Positions 37,060-47,600 of a stretch of 64,000 bases of DNA are shown here, piece by piece; within the stretch, counting starts at the first letter, position 1; the number at the start of each line of letters is the position of its first letter. The stretch covers positions 372,001-436,000 of the forward strand of contig NZ_JAPCIA010000001.1 in the NCBI RefSeq assembly GCF_026107375.2, in the 5' to 3' direction. A program made the position numbers and the translations under genes. Source of the stretch: Sphingomonas sp. BT-65. GTDB lineage: Bacteria; Pseudomonadota; Alphaproteobacteria; Sphingomonadales; Sphingomonadaceae. The notes below the pieces were generated by a model. That model saw only the letters and a list, made by a program, of their open reading frames with translations. It searched no databases and had not been told where the DNA came from.

Positions 37060-38348
37060 CCGCCCCGAACCTCGAACCTCTCATGATCCTTGGGCGCCAT
37101 CCGCACTTCATAGATGGCGCGGTCGCCGTCCATCCAGTGCTCGACGACGTCGCCATGCTGGTGAAGCCATGCCGCGCCGGCGCCATCGCTCGGGTCGAGC
37201 GTGATCGTGTAGCGGCGGTGGCCCTGGGTGAGCAGCCCCGCGACTTTGTCGATCAGCGTAGCGATCCCCTCCCCGCTCAGTGCCGACACCGCCACGACAT
37301 CCTCGCGCTTCGCCGCCTCGGCGAGCAGCTCGTCGCGGCGCTCGCCGTCGATCAGGTCGAGCTTGTTCCACGCCTCGAACCGTGGTGTGGCGGGATCGAC
37401 TCCGATCTCGCCCAGCACCTGCTCGACATCGTCCTTCTGCGCCTGGCTGTCGGGATGCGCGATGTCGCGGACATGGATCAGCAGGTCGGCCGACACCACT
37501 TCCTCCAGCGTCGCCTTGAACGCCGCGACGAGCTGGGTGGGCAGCGCGGAGACGAAGCCCACCGTGTCCGAGATGATCGCCTTGTCGATCCCGGGCAGCG
37601 AGATCTGCCGCAGCGTCGGGTCGAGCGTCGCGAACAGCAGGTTCTCCGCCATGACGTCTGCGCCGGTCAGGCGATTGAAAAGCGTGGACTTTCCGGCGTT
37701 GGTATAGCCGACCAGCGCGATCACCGGCCACGGCGCACGCTGGCGCCGGCCGCGGTGCAGCCCGCGCGTGCGGCTGACCGATTCGAGCTCGCGCTTCAGC
37801 CGCGCCATCCGGTCGCGGATCAGCCGGCGGTCGGCCTCGATCTGCGTCTCGCCCGGGCCGCCGAGGAAACCGAAGCCGCCGCGCTGGCGCTCGAGGTGGG
37901 TCCAGCTGCGCACCAGCCGGCCCGCCTGATAGTCGAGATGCGCGAGCTCGACCTGCAGCCGGCCCTCGGCCGTTCGCGCCCGCTCGCCGAAGATCTCGAG
38001 GATCAGACCAGTGCGGTCGATCACCTTGCAGCCGAGCCCGGTCTCCAGATTGCGCTGCTGCACCGGGGTCAGCGCCGCGTCGAACACGGCAAGCCCCAGC
38101 TCGCGGTCGCGCACCGTCTCGGCCAGCGCCTGGACCTGACCCGATCCGATCAGCGTGCCTGGCTTGGGCGCGCGGATGCGCAAGGGCACGCGCTCGACCA
38201 CCTCGACGCCGATCGCGAGCGCGAGGCCAGCGGTCTCCTCCAGCCGCGCCTCGGCGTCGCGCGTGCTGCCGCCGAGGTCGGGATAGACCACGACCGCGCG
38301 TGCACCGCGCGCAAACTCGTCCTGGTCGCGATCGAAGCCAGTACTCAT
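37056..38348 (-). CDS. hflX: Ribosome-associated GTPase HflX
   Basis: A 430-residue Obg-superfamily GTPase that splits stalled or stressed 70S ribosomes. The N-terminal HflX domain ends in the Gly-rich GGFGFLGGPGETQIE; the G domain has G1 GYTNAGKSTLFN, G3 DTVGFV and G4 NKLD. It lies 24 bp after hfq, the conserved hfq-hflX order. Confidence 0.96.
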   Translation of the reverse strand: MSTGFDRDQDEFARGARAVVVYPDLGGSTRDAEARLEETAGLALAIGVEVVERVPLRIRAPKPGTLIGSGQVQALAETVRDRELGLAVFDAALTPVQQRNLETGLGCKVIDRTGLILEIFGERARTAEGRLQVELAHLDYQAGRLVRSWTHLERQRGGFGFLGGPGETQIEADRRLIRDRMARLKRELESVSRTRGLHRGRRQRAPWPVIALVGYTNAGKSTLFNRLTGADVMAENLLFATLDPTLRQISLPGIDKAIISDTVGFVSALPTQLVAAFKATLEEVVSADLLIHVRDIAHPDSQAQKDDVEQVLGEIGVDPATPRFEAWNKLDLIDGERRDELLAEAAKREDVVAVSALSGEGIATLIDKVAGLLTQGHRRYTITLDPSDGAGAAWLHQHGDVVEHWMDGDRAIYEVRMAPKDHERFEVRGG

Positions 38349-38372
38349 GGGTTGCCTAGGCGGGTCCGCCCC

Positions 38373-38855
38373 TCACGCCTCCTCGCCGTCGTCGGCGAGG
38401 TTCAGCGGATGCGCCGGCTGGATGGTGGACACCGCGTGCTTGTAGACCAGCTGATAGACCCCGTCGCGCTGGAGCAGCATGCAGAACAGGTCGAACGCCG
38501 CGATCCCGCCCTGCAGCATCACGCCGTTGACCAGGAACATCGTCACATTCTCCTGCTGCCGCTTGACGGCGTTCAGGAAAATCTCCTGCAGGACCGGGTT
38601 CTTGGAGGCGTTCTCGGGCACGGCGTCGACGATCGACGCGACATCGACCGAGCCCGAAGGCATGATCGTCGAGATGGCGTGCTTGTAGATCAGCTGCGAC
38701 TGGCCGTCGCGGCGCAGCAGCACGGAGAAATTGTCGAACCAGGTGACGATGCCCTGGAGCTTGACGCCCTTGACCAGGAACATCGTGACGGGGGTCTTGG
38801 ATTTGCGGAGCGCGTTCAGGAAGAGATCCTGGAGCGAGGTCTGCTTGTCGGCCAT
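38373..38855 (-). CDS. hfq: Tandem-domain RNA chaperone Hfq
   Basis: A 160-residue protein with two complete Hfq/Sm domains (about 7-66 and 87-147) joined by a 20-residue linker; normal Hfq has one. Domain 1 has [19 protein letters not shown], and YKHAIST; domain 2 has [19 protein letters not shown] and YKHAVST. The YKH motif (57-59 and 138-140) of the proximal RNA site is kept in both, but the residue equal to E. coli Gln41 is Asn in domain 1 and Leu in domain 2. A six-domain ring would need three chains. The start MADKQTS at 38855 fits; the upstream open frame is not homologous. Confidence 0.95.
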   Translation of the reverse strand: MADKQTSLQDLFLNALRKSKTPVTMFLVKGVKLQGIVTWFDNFSVLLRRDGQSQLIYKHAISTIMPSGSVDVASIVDAVPENASKNPVLQEIFLNAVKRQQENVTMFLVNGVMLQGGIAAFDLFCMLLQRDGVYQLVYKHAVSTIQPAHPLNLADDGEEA

Positions 38856-38977
38856 ATTTACGGTCCTGTTCTTGGCGGAATTTTTCCCGCAATGGCGCCG
38901 TTTCCCGGCGTCGGAGCGCGCCACCCGAGGCGCGTACGGCAATGTAGGGCGTCGGGGTACGAAGGTCTATAGCATTG

Positions 38978-39118
38978 CCCTCTCCCATCGGGAGAGGGAG
39001 GGGCCCGCGAGCGCAGCGAGTGGGAGGGTGAGGGCGACGCGCGTCAACGCGTCAACATGAATCGCCCTCACCCTTCCGCGCCTTCGGCGCTCCCTCCCTC
39101 TCCCAATGGGAGAGGGAA
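38978..39118. repeat. Large inverted repeat pair between ntrX and hfq
   Basis: Two arms of about 55-60 bp, each with a CTCTCCCA-type hairpin and GGGTGAGGGCGA end, face each other around a 24-base centre (39038-39061). The left arm holds GCGAGCGCAGCGAG, the right arm CGCGCC-TTC-GGCGC. Both modules occur in the single element at 31323-31416 in the opposite order. It lies 4 bp after the ntrX stop and may end the ntr transcript. Confidence 0.75.
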
Positions 39119-39122
39119 AGAC

Positions 39123-40499
39123 CTATTCCTCGCGGCCCTCGTGGATGCCGAGCAGCTTGAGTTTCCGGTGCAGCGCCGAACGCTCCATGCCGATGAAGTG
39201 TGCGGTGCGCGAGATGTTGCCCGAGAAGCGCCGGATCTGGATGCGCAGATATTCGCGCTCGAACGTCTCGCGCGCTTCTTTTAGCGGCGCGCCCATCATC
39301 GCCGTCGCGCCGGCGCCATCGCCCTCGCCGCTGCGCCGGCCGAGCACTTCGGTCGGCAGCATGTCGATGTCGATCCGCCCGATCCGGTCCCCCGGCGCGA
39401 GGATCACCGTTGCCTCGACCACGTTGCGCAACTGGCGGACATTGCCCGGCCATTCATAGCTTTGCAGCGCGACCATCGCATCGGGCGCGACCTCGGGGGT
39501 CGGTACCCGGCGCTCATTGGCGTAATGCGCCACGAAATGCTCGACCAGCGGCGGGATGTCCTCGCGCCGCTCGGTCAGATGGGGGATCGCGACGGGCACG
39601 ACGTTGAGCCGGTAGAACAGGTCCTCGCGGAACCGCCCCTCACCGATCTCCTCCATCAGGTCGCGCGCCGTGGCTGAGACCACGCGGACATCGACCTTGA
39701 CCTGGCGCTGTCCGCCGACGCGGTTGAACTTCTGCTCGGTCAGCACGCGCAGGATGCGGCCCTGCGTCGCCATCGGCATGTCGGCGATCTCGTCGAGGAA
39801 CAGCGTGCCGCCATGCGCCTGCTCGAGCAGCCCGGGATGGACCAGATCGCCATCCTCGACCCCGAACAGCTCCTCCTCGACCCGCTCGGGCGTCATCCGC
39901 GCCGCGCTGACGATCACGAACGGCCCCGTGACCCGGTTGCTCCATTCGTGGAGCAGCCGCGCAGCGACTTCCTTGCCGGTGCCCGGCCCGCCAGTGATCA
40001 TCACCCGGCTGCCCGTCGCCGCCACGCGCTTGAGCGTCGCGCGCACTCCGTTGATCGAGCCCGAATTGCCGGTGAGGTCGGTCTCGCGCCCCACGCTGGC
40101 GCGCAGCGAGGCGACCTCGCGCCGCAGCCGCTCGGTCTCGGTCGCGCGTTCGACCAGCAGCAGCAGCCGCTCGGCCTCGAACGGCTTCTCGATAAAATCC
40201 GATGCGCCGCGCCGGATCGCCGCCACCGCGGTGTCGAGATTGCCATGGCCCGAGATCACCAGCACCGGGATCGACGCGTCGCGCCGCTTGATCTCGTCGA
40301 GCAGTTCGAGCCCGTCGAGCCGCGATCCCTGCAGCCACACGTCGAGCAGCACCAGGCTCGGCCGCCGCTGCGCGATCGCCTCGAGCGCTGCGTCGCTGTC
40401 CGCCGCGCCACGCGTCTCATAGCCCTCGTCCTCGAGCACGCCCGCGACCAGCTCGCGGATGTCGCTCTCGTCGTCGACGACCAGAATGTCCAACGTCAT
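39123..40499 (-). CDS. ntrX: Nitrogen response regulator NtrX
   Basis: A 458-residue NtrC-class regulator, partner of NtrY. Receiver with VVDDESD, phospho-Asp in VLLDVWLQG and Lys in IEKPFEAE; AAA+ domain with Walker A TGGPGTGKEVAARL and Walker B GTLFLDEIADMP; C-terminal Fis-type helix-turn-helix (GNISRTAHFIGMERSALHRKLKL). The sigma-54-contacting GAFTGA loop is absent (the region reads LFGVEDGDLVHPG), so it probably does not activate sigma-54 in the usual way. Five bases separate it from ntrY. Confidence 0.95.
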   Translation of the reverse strand: MTLDILVVDDESDIRELVAGVLEDEGYETRGAADSDAALEAIAQRRPSLVLLDVWLQGSRLDGLELLDEIKRRDASIPVLVISGHGNLDTAVAAIRRGASDFIEKPFEAERLLLLVERATETERLRREVASLRASVGRETDLTGNSGSINGVRATLKRVAATGSRVMITGGPGTGKEVAARLLHEWSNRVTGPFVIVSAARMTPERVEEELFGVEDGDLVHPGLLEQAHGGTLFLDEIADMPMATQGRILRVLTEQKFNRVGGQRQVKVDVRVVSATARDLMEEIGEGRFREDLFYRLNVVPVAIPHLTERREDIPPLVEHFVAHYANERRVPTPEVAPDAMVALQSYEWPGNVRQLRNVVEATVILAPGDRIGRIDIDMLPTEVLGRRSGEGDGAGATAMMGAPLKEARETFEREYLRIQIRRFSGNISRTAHFIGMERSALHRKLKLLGIHEGREE

Positions 40500-40504
40500 A
40501 CGCT

Positions 40505-42754
40505 TTATCCGTTCTTCGTTCTTGTAAGTGCGGCGGGCACGGCGCCTCCCGGCGCCTCTCCGTCCTCGCCGCCGGTTCCCGTCAGCCGCTCGAGCGTCGC
40601 CGTGTCGAAGCAGAGCGTGACGAGCGTGCCGCCGCCCGGCCGGTCGGCGAACGCCATCGTCCCGAAATGTTCCTCGACGATCTTCTTGACGATCGCGAGC
40701 CCCAGCCCTGTGCCCCGCGCGCGCGTCGTCATATAGGGCTCGACGATCCGCTCGCGCTCGGCGGGCAGGCCGATGCCATTGTCGGCCACGTCGATGAACA
40801 GCTGCCCCTCCTCGCCTTCGCGGATCGTCATCGCGACCTCTTTCGCCTCGCCGTCTTCACGCGCTTCCACCGCCTCGATCGCGTTCTTGACGAGGTTGGT
40901 CAGCGCCTGGCCCAGCTGGCGGCGGTCGCACACCAATGTCGGCACCGGGTCCGGATGGGTAAGCGTGAAGCGGATCTCGGGCTTCGCGACCTCGTGCAGG
41001 AACATCGTTTGCCGCGCGATGTCGAGCAGCGATTCCTCGCGGAAGACCGGCTTGGGCATCCGCGCGAAGGACGAGAATTCGTCGACCATGCGCCGCAGGT
41101 CGCCGACCTGCCGCACGATCGTGTCGGTCAGCTTGGCGAAGGTGCCGTCCTCGGCATCGACCTGCTTGCCATAGCGGCGCTGGAGCCGCTCGGCAGCGAG
41201 CTGGATCGGGGTCAGCGGGTTCTTGATCTCGTGCGCGATGCGGCGCGCGACGTCGGACCAGGCCGCGCGCCGCTGGTCGAGCAGCTGCTGGGTGATGTCG
41301 TCGAAGGTCAGCACCTGCCCCGCCTCGTCGTGGGTGATCTTCACCGCCAGCGTGCGCGCCTCGCCACCGCTGGTGAGCTGGACGATATCCTCGTGCGCCT
41401 CGCCGTCGAGCATCCCGTCGAGCTCGGGCGACACCTCCGCGAGCAGCCGCCCGACCGGCGCCTCGCCCGGATTGAGCAGCGCCATGGCGCTGCTGTTGAT
41501 CAGGCGGATGCGGCGCTTGGCATCGATCGACAGCACGCCCGCGGTGACGCCCGACATCACCGCCTCGATCAGCGCGCGGCGGCTCTCCGACTGGGCATTG
41601 GCGTCGACCAGCGCGTTGGTCTGGTCCTGCAAGCGGTCGGTCATGCGGTTGAACGCGGTGGCGAGGATGCCAAGCTCGTCCTGGGACTTCGGCGTCGGCA
41701 CGCGCGTGCCGAGATCGCCTTCCGCCACGTCATGCGCTGCCTTGACCAGGTCGCCCACCGGCCGAACGAGGCGGTCGGCGATCTCCAGCGCCACCCACAC
41801 CGCCAACCCCACAATCAGCAGCGACAGCACCAGCAGCGCAACGTTGAACTGGAGCTGCAGTGATCGCGACCGCTCCGTGAGCGAAGTGAAGTCCCGCACC
41901 ACGGATTCCGAGCGAGTCTTGCGGTCAAGTAGAATGGGATCAATGACGCGGGCCGCGTACAGATAGGTATTGTCACTTCCCGGGAAACGCGTGAGCGCCC
42001 GGAACCGTCCCCCGGCGTCCTCGACTACCACCGCTGTGGTGCCAGCCTTCAACTGCCGGATCGCGCTCGGACTAATTTGTTCTTCAATCAATCGGTCATA
42101 CGGATTGAGAATGACAACAGTCAGGATTTCCCCTGAATCCGCCTGACGAACAATAGCGGCCTCAGATAGCTCGCGCTGTGTTGTCTGGACGAACAGATAG
42201 TTGAAAAACTCTCGACTCTCGATCGGCACACCCTCCGAGATCGCTCCCGCGAGGTCCAACGACATCTTCTCCGCGTTCGCGCCTACACGTTGCTTAAGGT
42301 CCTCTAGGCTCCCTGCTGCTATCGTCGACGCATTCTCCAGCATCGAGCGAGCGCGGTCGGAGTACCAGAACTCGACGCCGTACTGGAACAGCAGCGAGGC
42401 AACGATCGACACGAAGATGGTCGGCACGCTGGCGAGGATCGAGAAGATCGCCACCAGCCGTACGTGCAGCCGCGCCCGTCCCCCGAGTGGCGAGCGCGCC
42501 GCGCGCCGCATCGCGATGCGGCGGCCCATCAGCACGATCAGCGCGACCAATGGGACGAGGTTCGACACCAGCAGCAGCGCGACCAGCGGCGGGGTGAGCA
42601 GGCGCTGCGATCCGGTATTGCCGCTGATCACGAGATAGGTGGTCAGCATCACGCCGACCGCGATCCCGAACACCGCCAGCTCAAGGATCGGCGTAACCGA
42701 GAAGCGCCGCGCGGGCGCTTCAGTCTCGGCAATCGGCTTGGCGACGGCGGTCAT
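40505..42754 (-). CDS. ntrY: Nitrogen sensor histidine kinase NtrY
   Basis: A 749-residue membrane kinase. Several N-terminal transmembrane helices (about 25-100) precede a large extracytoplasmic domain (about 110-300), another helix, HAMP, PAS, HisKA ([20 protein letters not shown]) and an ATPase domain (DNGIGLPAE, GTGLGLAIVKK). It phosphorylates NtrX in response to nitrogen or redox state. The start at MTAVAKPIAE fits the family. The DNA for the extracytoplasmic domain is visibly poorer in GC than the rest. Confidence 0.95.
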   Translation of the reverse strand: MTAVAKPIAETEAPARRFSVTPILELAVFGIAVGVMLTTYLVISGNTGSQRLLTPPLVALLLVSNLVPLVALIVLMGRRIAMRRAARSPLGGRARLHVRLVAIFSILASVPTIFVSIVASLLFQYGVEFWYSDRARSMLENASTIAAGSLEDLKQRVGANAEKMSLDLAGAISEGVPIESREFFNYLFVQTTQRELSEAAIVRQADSGEILTVVILNPYDRLIEEQISPSAIRQLKAGTTAVVVEDAGGRFRALTRFPGSDNTYLYAARVIDPILLDRKTRSESVVRDFTSLTERSRSLQLQFNVALLVLSLLIVGLAVWVALEIADRLVRPVGDLVKAAHDVAEGDLGTRVPTPKSQDELGILATAFNRMTDRLQDQTNALVDANAQSESRRALIEAVMSGVTAGVLSIDAKRRIRLINSSAMALLNPGEAPVGRLLAEVSPELDGMLDGEAHEDIVQLTSGGEARTLAVKITHDEAGQVLTFDDITQQLLDQRRAAWSDVARRIAHEIKNPLTPIQLAAERLQRRYGKQVDAEDGTFAKLTDTIVRQVGDLRRMVDEFSSFARMPKPVFREESLLDIARQTMFLHEVAKPEIRFTLTHPDPVPTLVCDRRQLGQALTNLVKNAIEAVEAREDGEAKEVAMTIREGEEGQLFIDVADNGIGLPAERERIVEPYMTTRARGTGLGLAIVKKIVEEHFGTMAFADRPGGGTLVTLCFDTATLERLTGTGGEDGEAPGGAVPAALTRTKNG

Positions 42755-42814
42755 CGTTGCATGGCTACAACAAGACCGTTGCCTTGAAAACACACTTATT
42801 CGAACAGGCTGCCG

Positions 42815-44256
<1,442 letters not shown>

Positions 44257-44260
<4 letters not shown>

Positions 44261-44514
44261 GCGTCGCGCTCCCGCCGGCGCCAGACCTTGGCCAGCACGT
44301 AAACCCCCAGCCCGATCCAGATCACATTGACCGCCGCCGAAGGCAGCGCGCCGCGGACATAGGTGTTGATCAGCATCCCCGCGGCGCCCAGGACGTTCAT
44401 CGTCTGATAGATGACGCTCTCCCCATCGAGCCGTTTGGTCGAAACCAGGCCATAGGCCGCCAGCACCAGCACCGCGCCCGCCCAGCCGACGATATCGACC
44501 CAGTCCATTGTCAT
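44257..44514 (-). CDS. Small three-helix membrane protein between ntrB and ntrC
   Basis: An 85-residue protein with three hydrophobic stretches (about 8-24, 38-54, 60-77) and an Arg-rich cytoplasmic tail RRRERDA. It resembles the CBU_0592-type small membrane family (WVDIVGWAGAVLVLAAYGL). It overlaps both ntrB and ntrC by 4 bp, so all three are translationally coupled. In the classic alphaproteobacterial operon ntrB and ntrC are adjacent; this gene is an extra member. No function known. Confidence 0.82.
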
Positions 44515-45611
44515 CCGTCGGCCCTCGGCAAATTGACGCGGAACACGGTCATCTCGGGGTCTCCGGCGCGCGCATATTCGACCACCCCGCCCATGTCGCG
44601 CACCAGCTTCTCGACCAGCGGCAGCCCCAGCCCCTTGCCCTCGGGCTTGCCCGACACGAACGGCTCGAACAAATGGCTGGCGATGTCCGCCGGCGCGCCG
44701 GGGCCGTTGTCGCTCACCGAGAATTCGATCGGCAGCCAGCGCCGCGGCTGGTCGGGCGCGGGCCGCATCGCGACGCCATGCCGGTACTGCGTCGTCAGCA
44801 CGATCTTCGGCTCGGGCGTGTCCTTGAGTGCTTCGGCGGCATTCTTGAGCAGGTTCATCGCCACCTGCTGGAACGCGTCCTTGTCCATCATCACCGGGGG
44901 CAGCGAGGGGTCGAACCGCTCCTCGATCATGATCCCGCGCGCGAACCCGGCCAGCGCCACCCGCCGCGCATGGTCGAGCAGCGGATAGATATTGTGCGGC
45001 GCCAGCTTGGGCGGGCGGGTATCGGTGAAGTCCTGCATCCGGTCGATCAGCGCGGCGATGCGATCGACCTCGGTGGTGATCAGCTGGGTGAGCTCCGCCC
45101 TGCCTTCTCCACTGTCATCGGCCAGCAGCTGCGCTGCCCCGCGGATACCTGAAAGGGGGTTCTTGATCTCGTGCGCCAGCATCGCCGCCGCGCCGATCGC
45201 CGCGCGCGCGCCCGCACTGCGATCCGCCCCCACCGACAGCCGGCGCGAGGTCGGCGCCTGGTGCAGCGTCACGATCCGCCAGCCGGGATGCTCGGCGATC
45301 GGTTGCTCGACGAAGTCGACGCGGGTGCGCGGGCTCCGCGTCGGCTCGATCTCGACGTCGAACGCGGCAAAGCCATGCCCGTCGCGCCGCCCGGCATAGC
45401 CCTCGGGCGGAGTCACGATGCGGTCGAGCCGCTGGCCGAGCATCGCCTTTTCGCTATGGTTGAGCAGATGCTCGCACGCCATGTTGGCGCGCACCACCCG
45501 GTCCTGCGGATCGAGCACCAGAGCGGCCACCGGCAGGCCGCCGAAAATCTCGGTCAGGTCGGGCTCGCCGGGCTGCGGCGGTGGCCTCAGGCCGCTTCTT
45601 GGCGGGGCCAT
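44511..45611 (-). CDS. ntrB: Nitrogen sensor histidine kinase NR(II)
   Basis: A 366-residue soluble kinase/phosphatase for NtrC, controlled by PII. PAS domain (about 20-120), HisKA with [21 protein letters not shown] box [11 protein letters not shown]1 SDNGPGAP, G2 [12 protein letters not shown]. Starts inside the end of dusB (25-bp overlap). Confidence 0.95.
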   Translation of the reverse strand: MAPPRSGLRPPPQPGEPDLTEIFGGLPVAALVLDPQDRVVRANMACEHLLNHSEKAMLGQRLDRIVTPPEGYAGRRDGHGFAAFDVEIEPTRSPRTRVDFVEQPIAEHPGWRIVTLHQAPTSRRLSVGADRSAGARAAIGAAAMLAHEIKNPLSGIRGAAQLLADDSGEGRAELTQLITTEVDRIAALIDRMQDFTDTRPPKLAPHNIYPLLDHARRVALAGFARGIMIEERFDPSLPPVMMDKDAFQQVAMNLLKNAAEALKDTPEPKIVLTTQYRHGVAMRPAPDQPRRWLPIEFSVSDNGPGAPADIASHLFEPFVSGKPEGKGLGLPLVEKLVRDMGGVVEYARAGDPEMTVFRVNLPRADG

Positions 45612-46624
45612 GCTTCTTGCGGCTGCCCGCGGAACTGCGCATAGAATTCGTCGAGCATCGCCAGCACCGTTGCCGCCTTCGGCTCCTGGTTCACCTTGTT
45701 GCGGAACTCGGCCGAGCCGTGCAGCCCCTTGGTGTACCAGCCAATATGCTTGCGCATCATGTTGACGCCGGTCTCTTCGCCATAGTGGTCGAGCATCATC
45801 GCGTAATGCTCTGCGATCAGGGCATATTGCTCGTCGATGCTCGGGTCCGGCCGTTCGCGCGCCTTTTGCTCATCTGGCCCGGACAGCGCGTCCATCACCT
45901 GGCGCAACAGCCACGGCTTGCCATAGGCGCCGCGCCCGATCATCACGCCATCCGCGCCGGATTGCTCGAGCGCCATGCGCGCATCGTCGGGCGAACAGAT
46001 GTCGCCATTGACGATCACCGGGATCGACACCGCGTCCTTGACCTTGCGGACAAAGGCCCAGTCCGCCGATCCCTTGTACATCTGGTTACGGGTGCGCCCG
46101 TGAACCGTGATCATCTTCGCGCCGATATCCTCGGCGACGCGCGCCAGTTCGGGCGCGTTGAGGCTGTCATGGCACCAGCCCATGCGCATCTTGACCGTCA
46201 CCGGCACCTTGACCGCCTTGACGCATGCCTCGATCAGTTGCGCGGCAAGCTCCGGCACGCGCATCAGCGCCGACCCGGCATCGCCATTGGTCACCTTGCG
46301 CACCGGGCAGCCCATGTTGATGTCGATGATCGCAGCGCCGCGGTCCTCGTTGAGCTTCGCCGCCTCGCCCATCTCATAGGGGGTGCAGCCGACCAGCTGC
46401 ATCGACACCGGCTCCTCGATCGGGTCCCATGCCGCCTTCTGGATCGACTGGCGCGTCTCACGGATCGCCGCCTGGCTCGCGATCATCTCGGTGACGTTGA
46501 GCCCGGAGCCGTAACGGCGCACGAGCCGGCGGAACGGCAGGTCGGTGACCCCCGTCATCGGCGCGAGCAGCACCGGCGTCTCGATCCGCACCGGGCCGAT
46601 CTGGATGGGCTTCAACATCGTCAT
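45587..46624 (-). CDS. dusB: tRNA-dihydrouridine synthase (NifR3)
   Basis: A 345-residue FMN enzyme that reduces uridines in the tRNA D loop. It shows [14 protein letters not shown], the catalytic Cys region [31 protein letters not shown] and [10 protein letters not shown]. It is the first gene of the ntr operon, as in many alphaproteobacteria where it was named nifR3. Promoter presumably within 46625-46686. Confidence 0.96.
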   Translation of the reverse strand: MTMLKPIQIGPVRIETPVLLAPMTGVTDLPFRRLVRRYGSGLNVTEMIASQAAIRETRQSIQKAAWDPIEEPVSMQLVGCTPYEMGEAAKLNEDRGAAIIDINMGCPVRKVTNGDAGSALMRVPELAAQLIEACVKAVKVPVTVKMRMGWCHDSLNAPELARVAEDIGAKMITVHGRTRNQMYKGSADWAFVRKVKDAVSIPVIVNGDICSPDDARMALEQSGADGVMIGRGAYGKPWLLRQVMDALSGPDEQKARERPDPSIDEQYALIAEHYAMMLDHYGEETGVNMMRKHIGWYTKGLHGSAEFRNKVNQEPKAATVLAMLDEFYAQFRGQPQEAWPRQEAA

Positions 46625-46686
46625 GATTGCCTGAAAAATAGGCAGTGGCCTCTACAGGCGCAATGGCATTGATGCAAGAGAAGGCG

Positions 46687-47343
46687 CTAGCGCAGATGCG
46701 GCAGCCGCCATTCGCCGATCAATGCGGCGGTGCGCAGCGCGAAGATCGTGACGCCGGCAATTGGTTCGGCGACGTCCTGGCGAACCTCGAACCGCCTGAC
46801 CAGCAGGACGAGCAGGATCGCCCCGGCGACCGCGGCGGTGGCGTAGAAATCCTCGTGCAGGACCGAGGGGACGCGCGCCGTGAGCACGTCGCGAAGCATG
46901 CCCCCGCCGCATCCATTGACCGTGGCGATCACCACCACGGCCGCGCTGTTGAGCTTGTAGTCGAGCGACTTGCGGGCGCCCGCCACCGCTGCCAGTGCGA
47001 GGCCGACCGCTTCGAAGACGTCGACCGCAAGCGGCGGGGTGAAATCGCCGACATGACCCAGCATCAGCGATGCGGTGATAACCCCCAGTGTCGCCGCCAC
47101 CGCCAATGCCGCATAGCGCCAGTCGCGGAAGGGAGCCGGCGGATGCTCGCCAAGAAGGAGGTCGCGAATGACCGCTCCGCCGACCGAACCGACGAACGAC
47201 AGCACGAGGATGCCGAACAGATCCAGATCCGCCTGAACCCCCTTCAGGGCGCATTCGGTCGCCAGCACGAAGGTCGCGGCGAGATCCACACCGTCGAGCA
47301 CCTTGTCGCGAATGCGATCAGTGGCGGAGTCGTCGGCCTTCAT
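46687..47343 (-). CDS. TRIC-type (UPF0126) cation channel family protein
   Basis: A 218-residue membrane protein with about seven helices and two repeated modules containing the Gly-rich motifs SVGGAVIRDLLLG and GCGGGMLRDVLTAR, the hallmark of bacterial TRIC channels. Start uncertain: ATG 47343 gives MKADDS; a GTG at 47388 gives 15 more residues. A short frame with GGAGGG and ATG (47375-47340 region) ends with TGA overlapping the ATG at 47343, which supports that start. Divergent from ispDF. Confidence 0.9.
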   Translation of the reverse strand: MKADDSATDRIRDKVLDGVDLAATFVLATECALKGVQADLDLFGILVLSFVGSVGGAVIRDLLLGEHPPAPFRDWRYAALAVAATLGVITASLMLGHVGDFTPPLAVDVFEAVGLALAAVAGARKSLDYKLNSAAVVVIATVNGCGGGMLRDVLTARVPSVLHEDFYATAAVAGAILLVLLVRRFEVRQDVAEPIAGVTIFALRTAALIGEWRLPHLR

Positions 47344-47600
47344 CGTGGCGCCGGCCGGCCGTTGATCTGCGCCATCTTTGCCCTCCACAAAATGTCGCGT
47401 TCCTTGCGGTCGAAGCTACTTGGGTGCGCAAGCCGCGCAAGGCCCTAACAACTTTCCTACACGTCCCCCAATCGCTACGCAGCACCGATGCGAAGCGCTG
47501 CCTCCCGTTCCTCACGCCACGCCCCGCGACCGCCCTCGCAGCTTCGCGCGCGCGGAGGTGTGACTTTTGGGACTTTCCGTACCGCGACGGTCCGCGCGCC

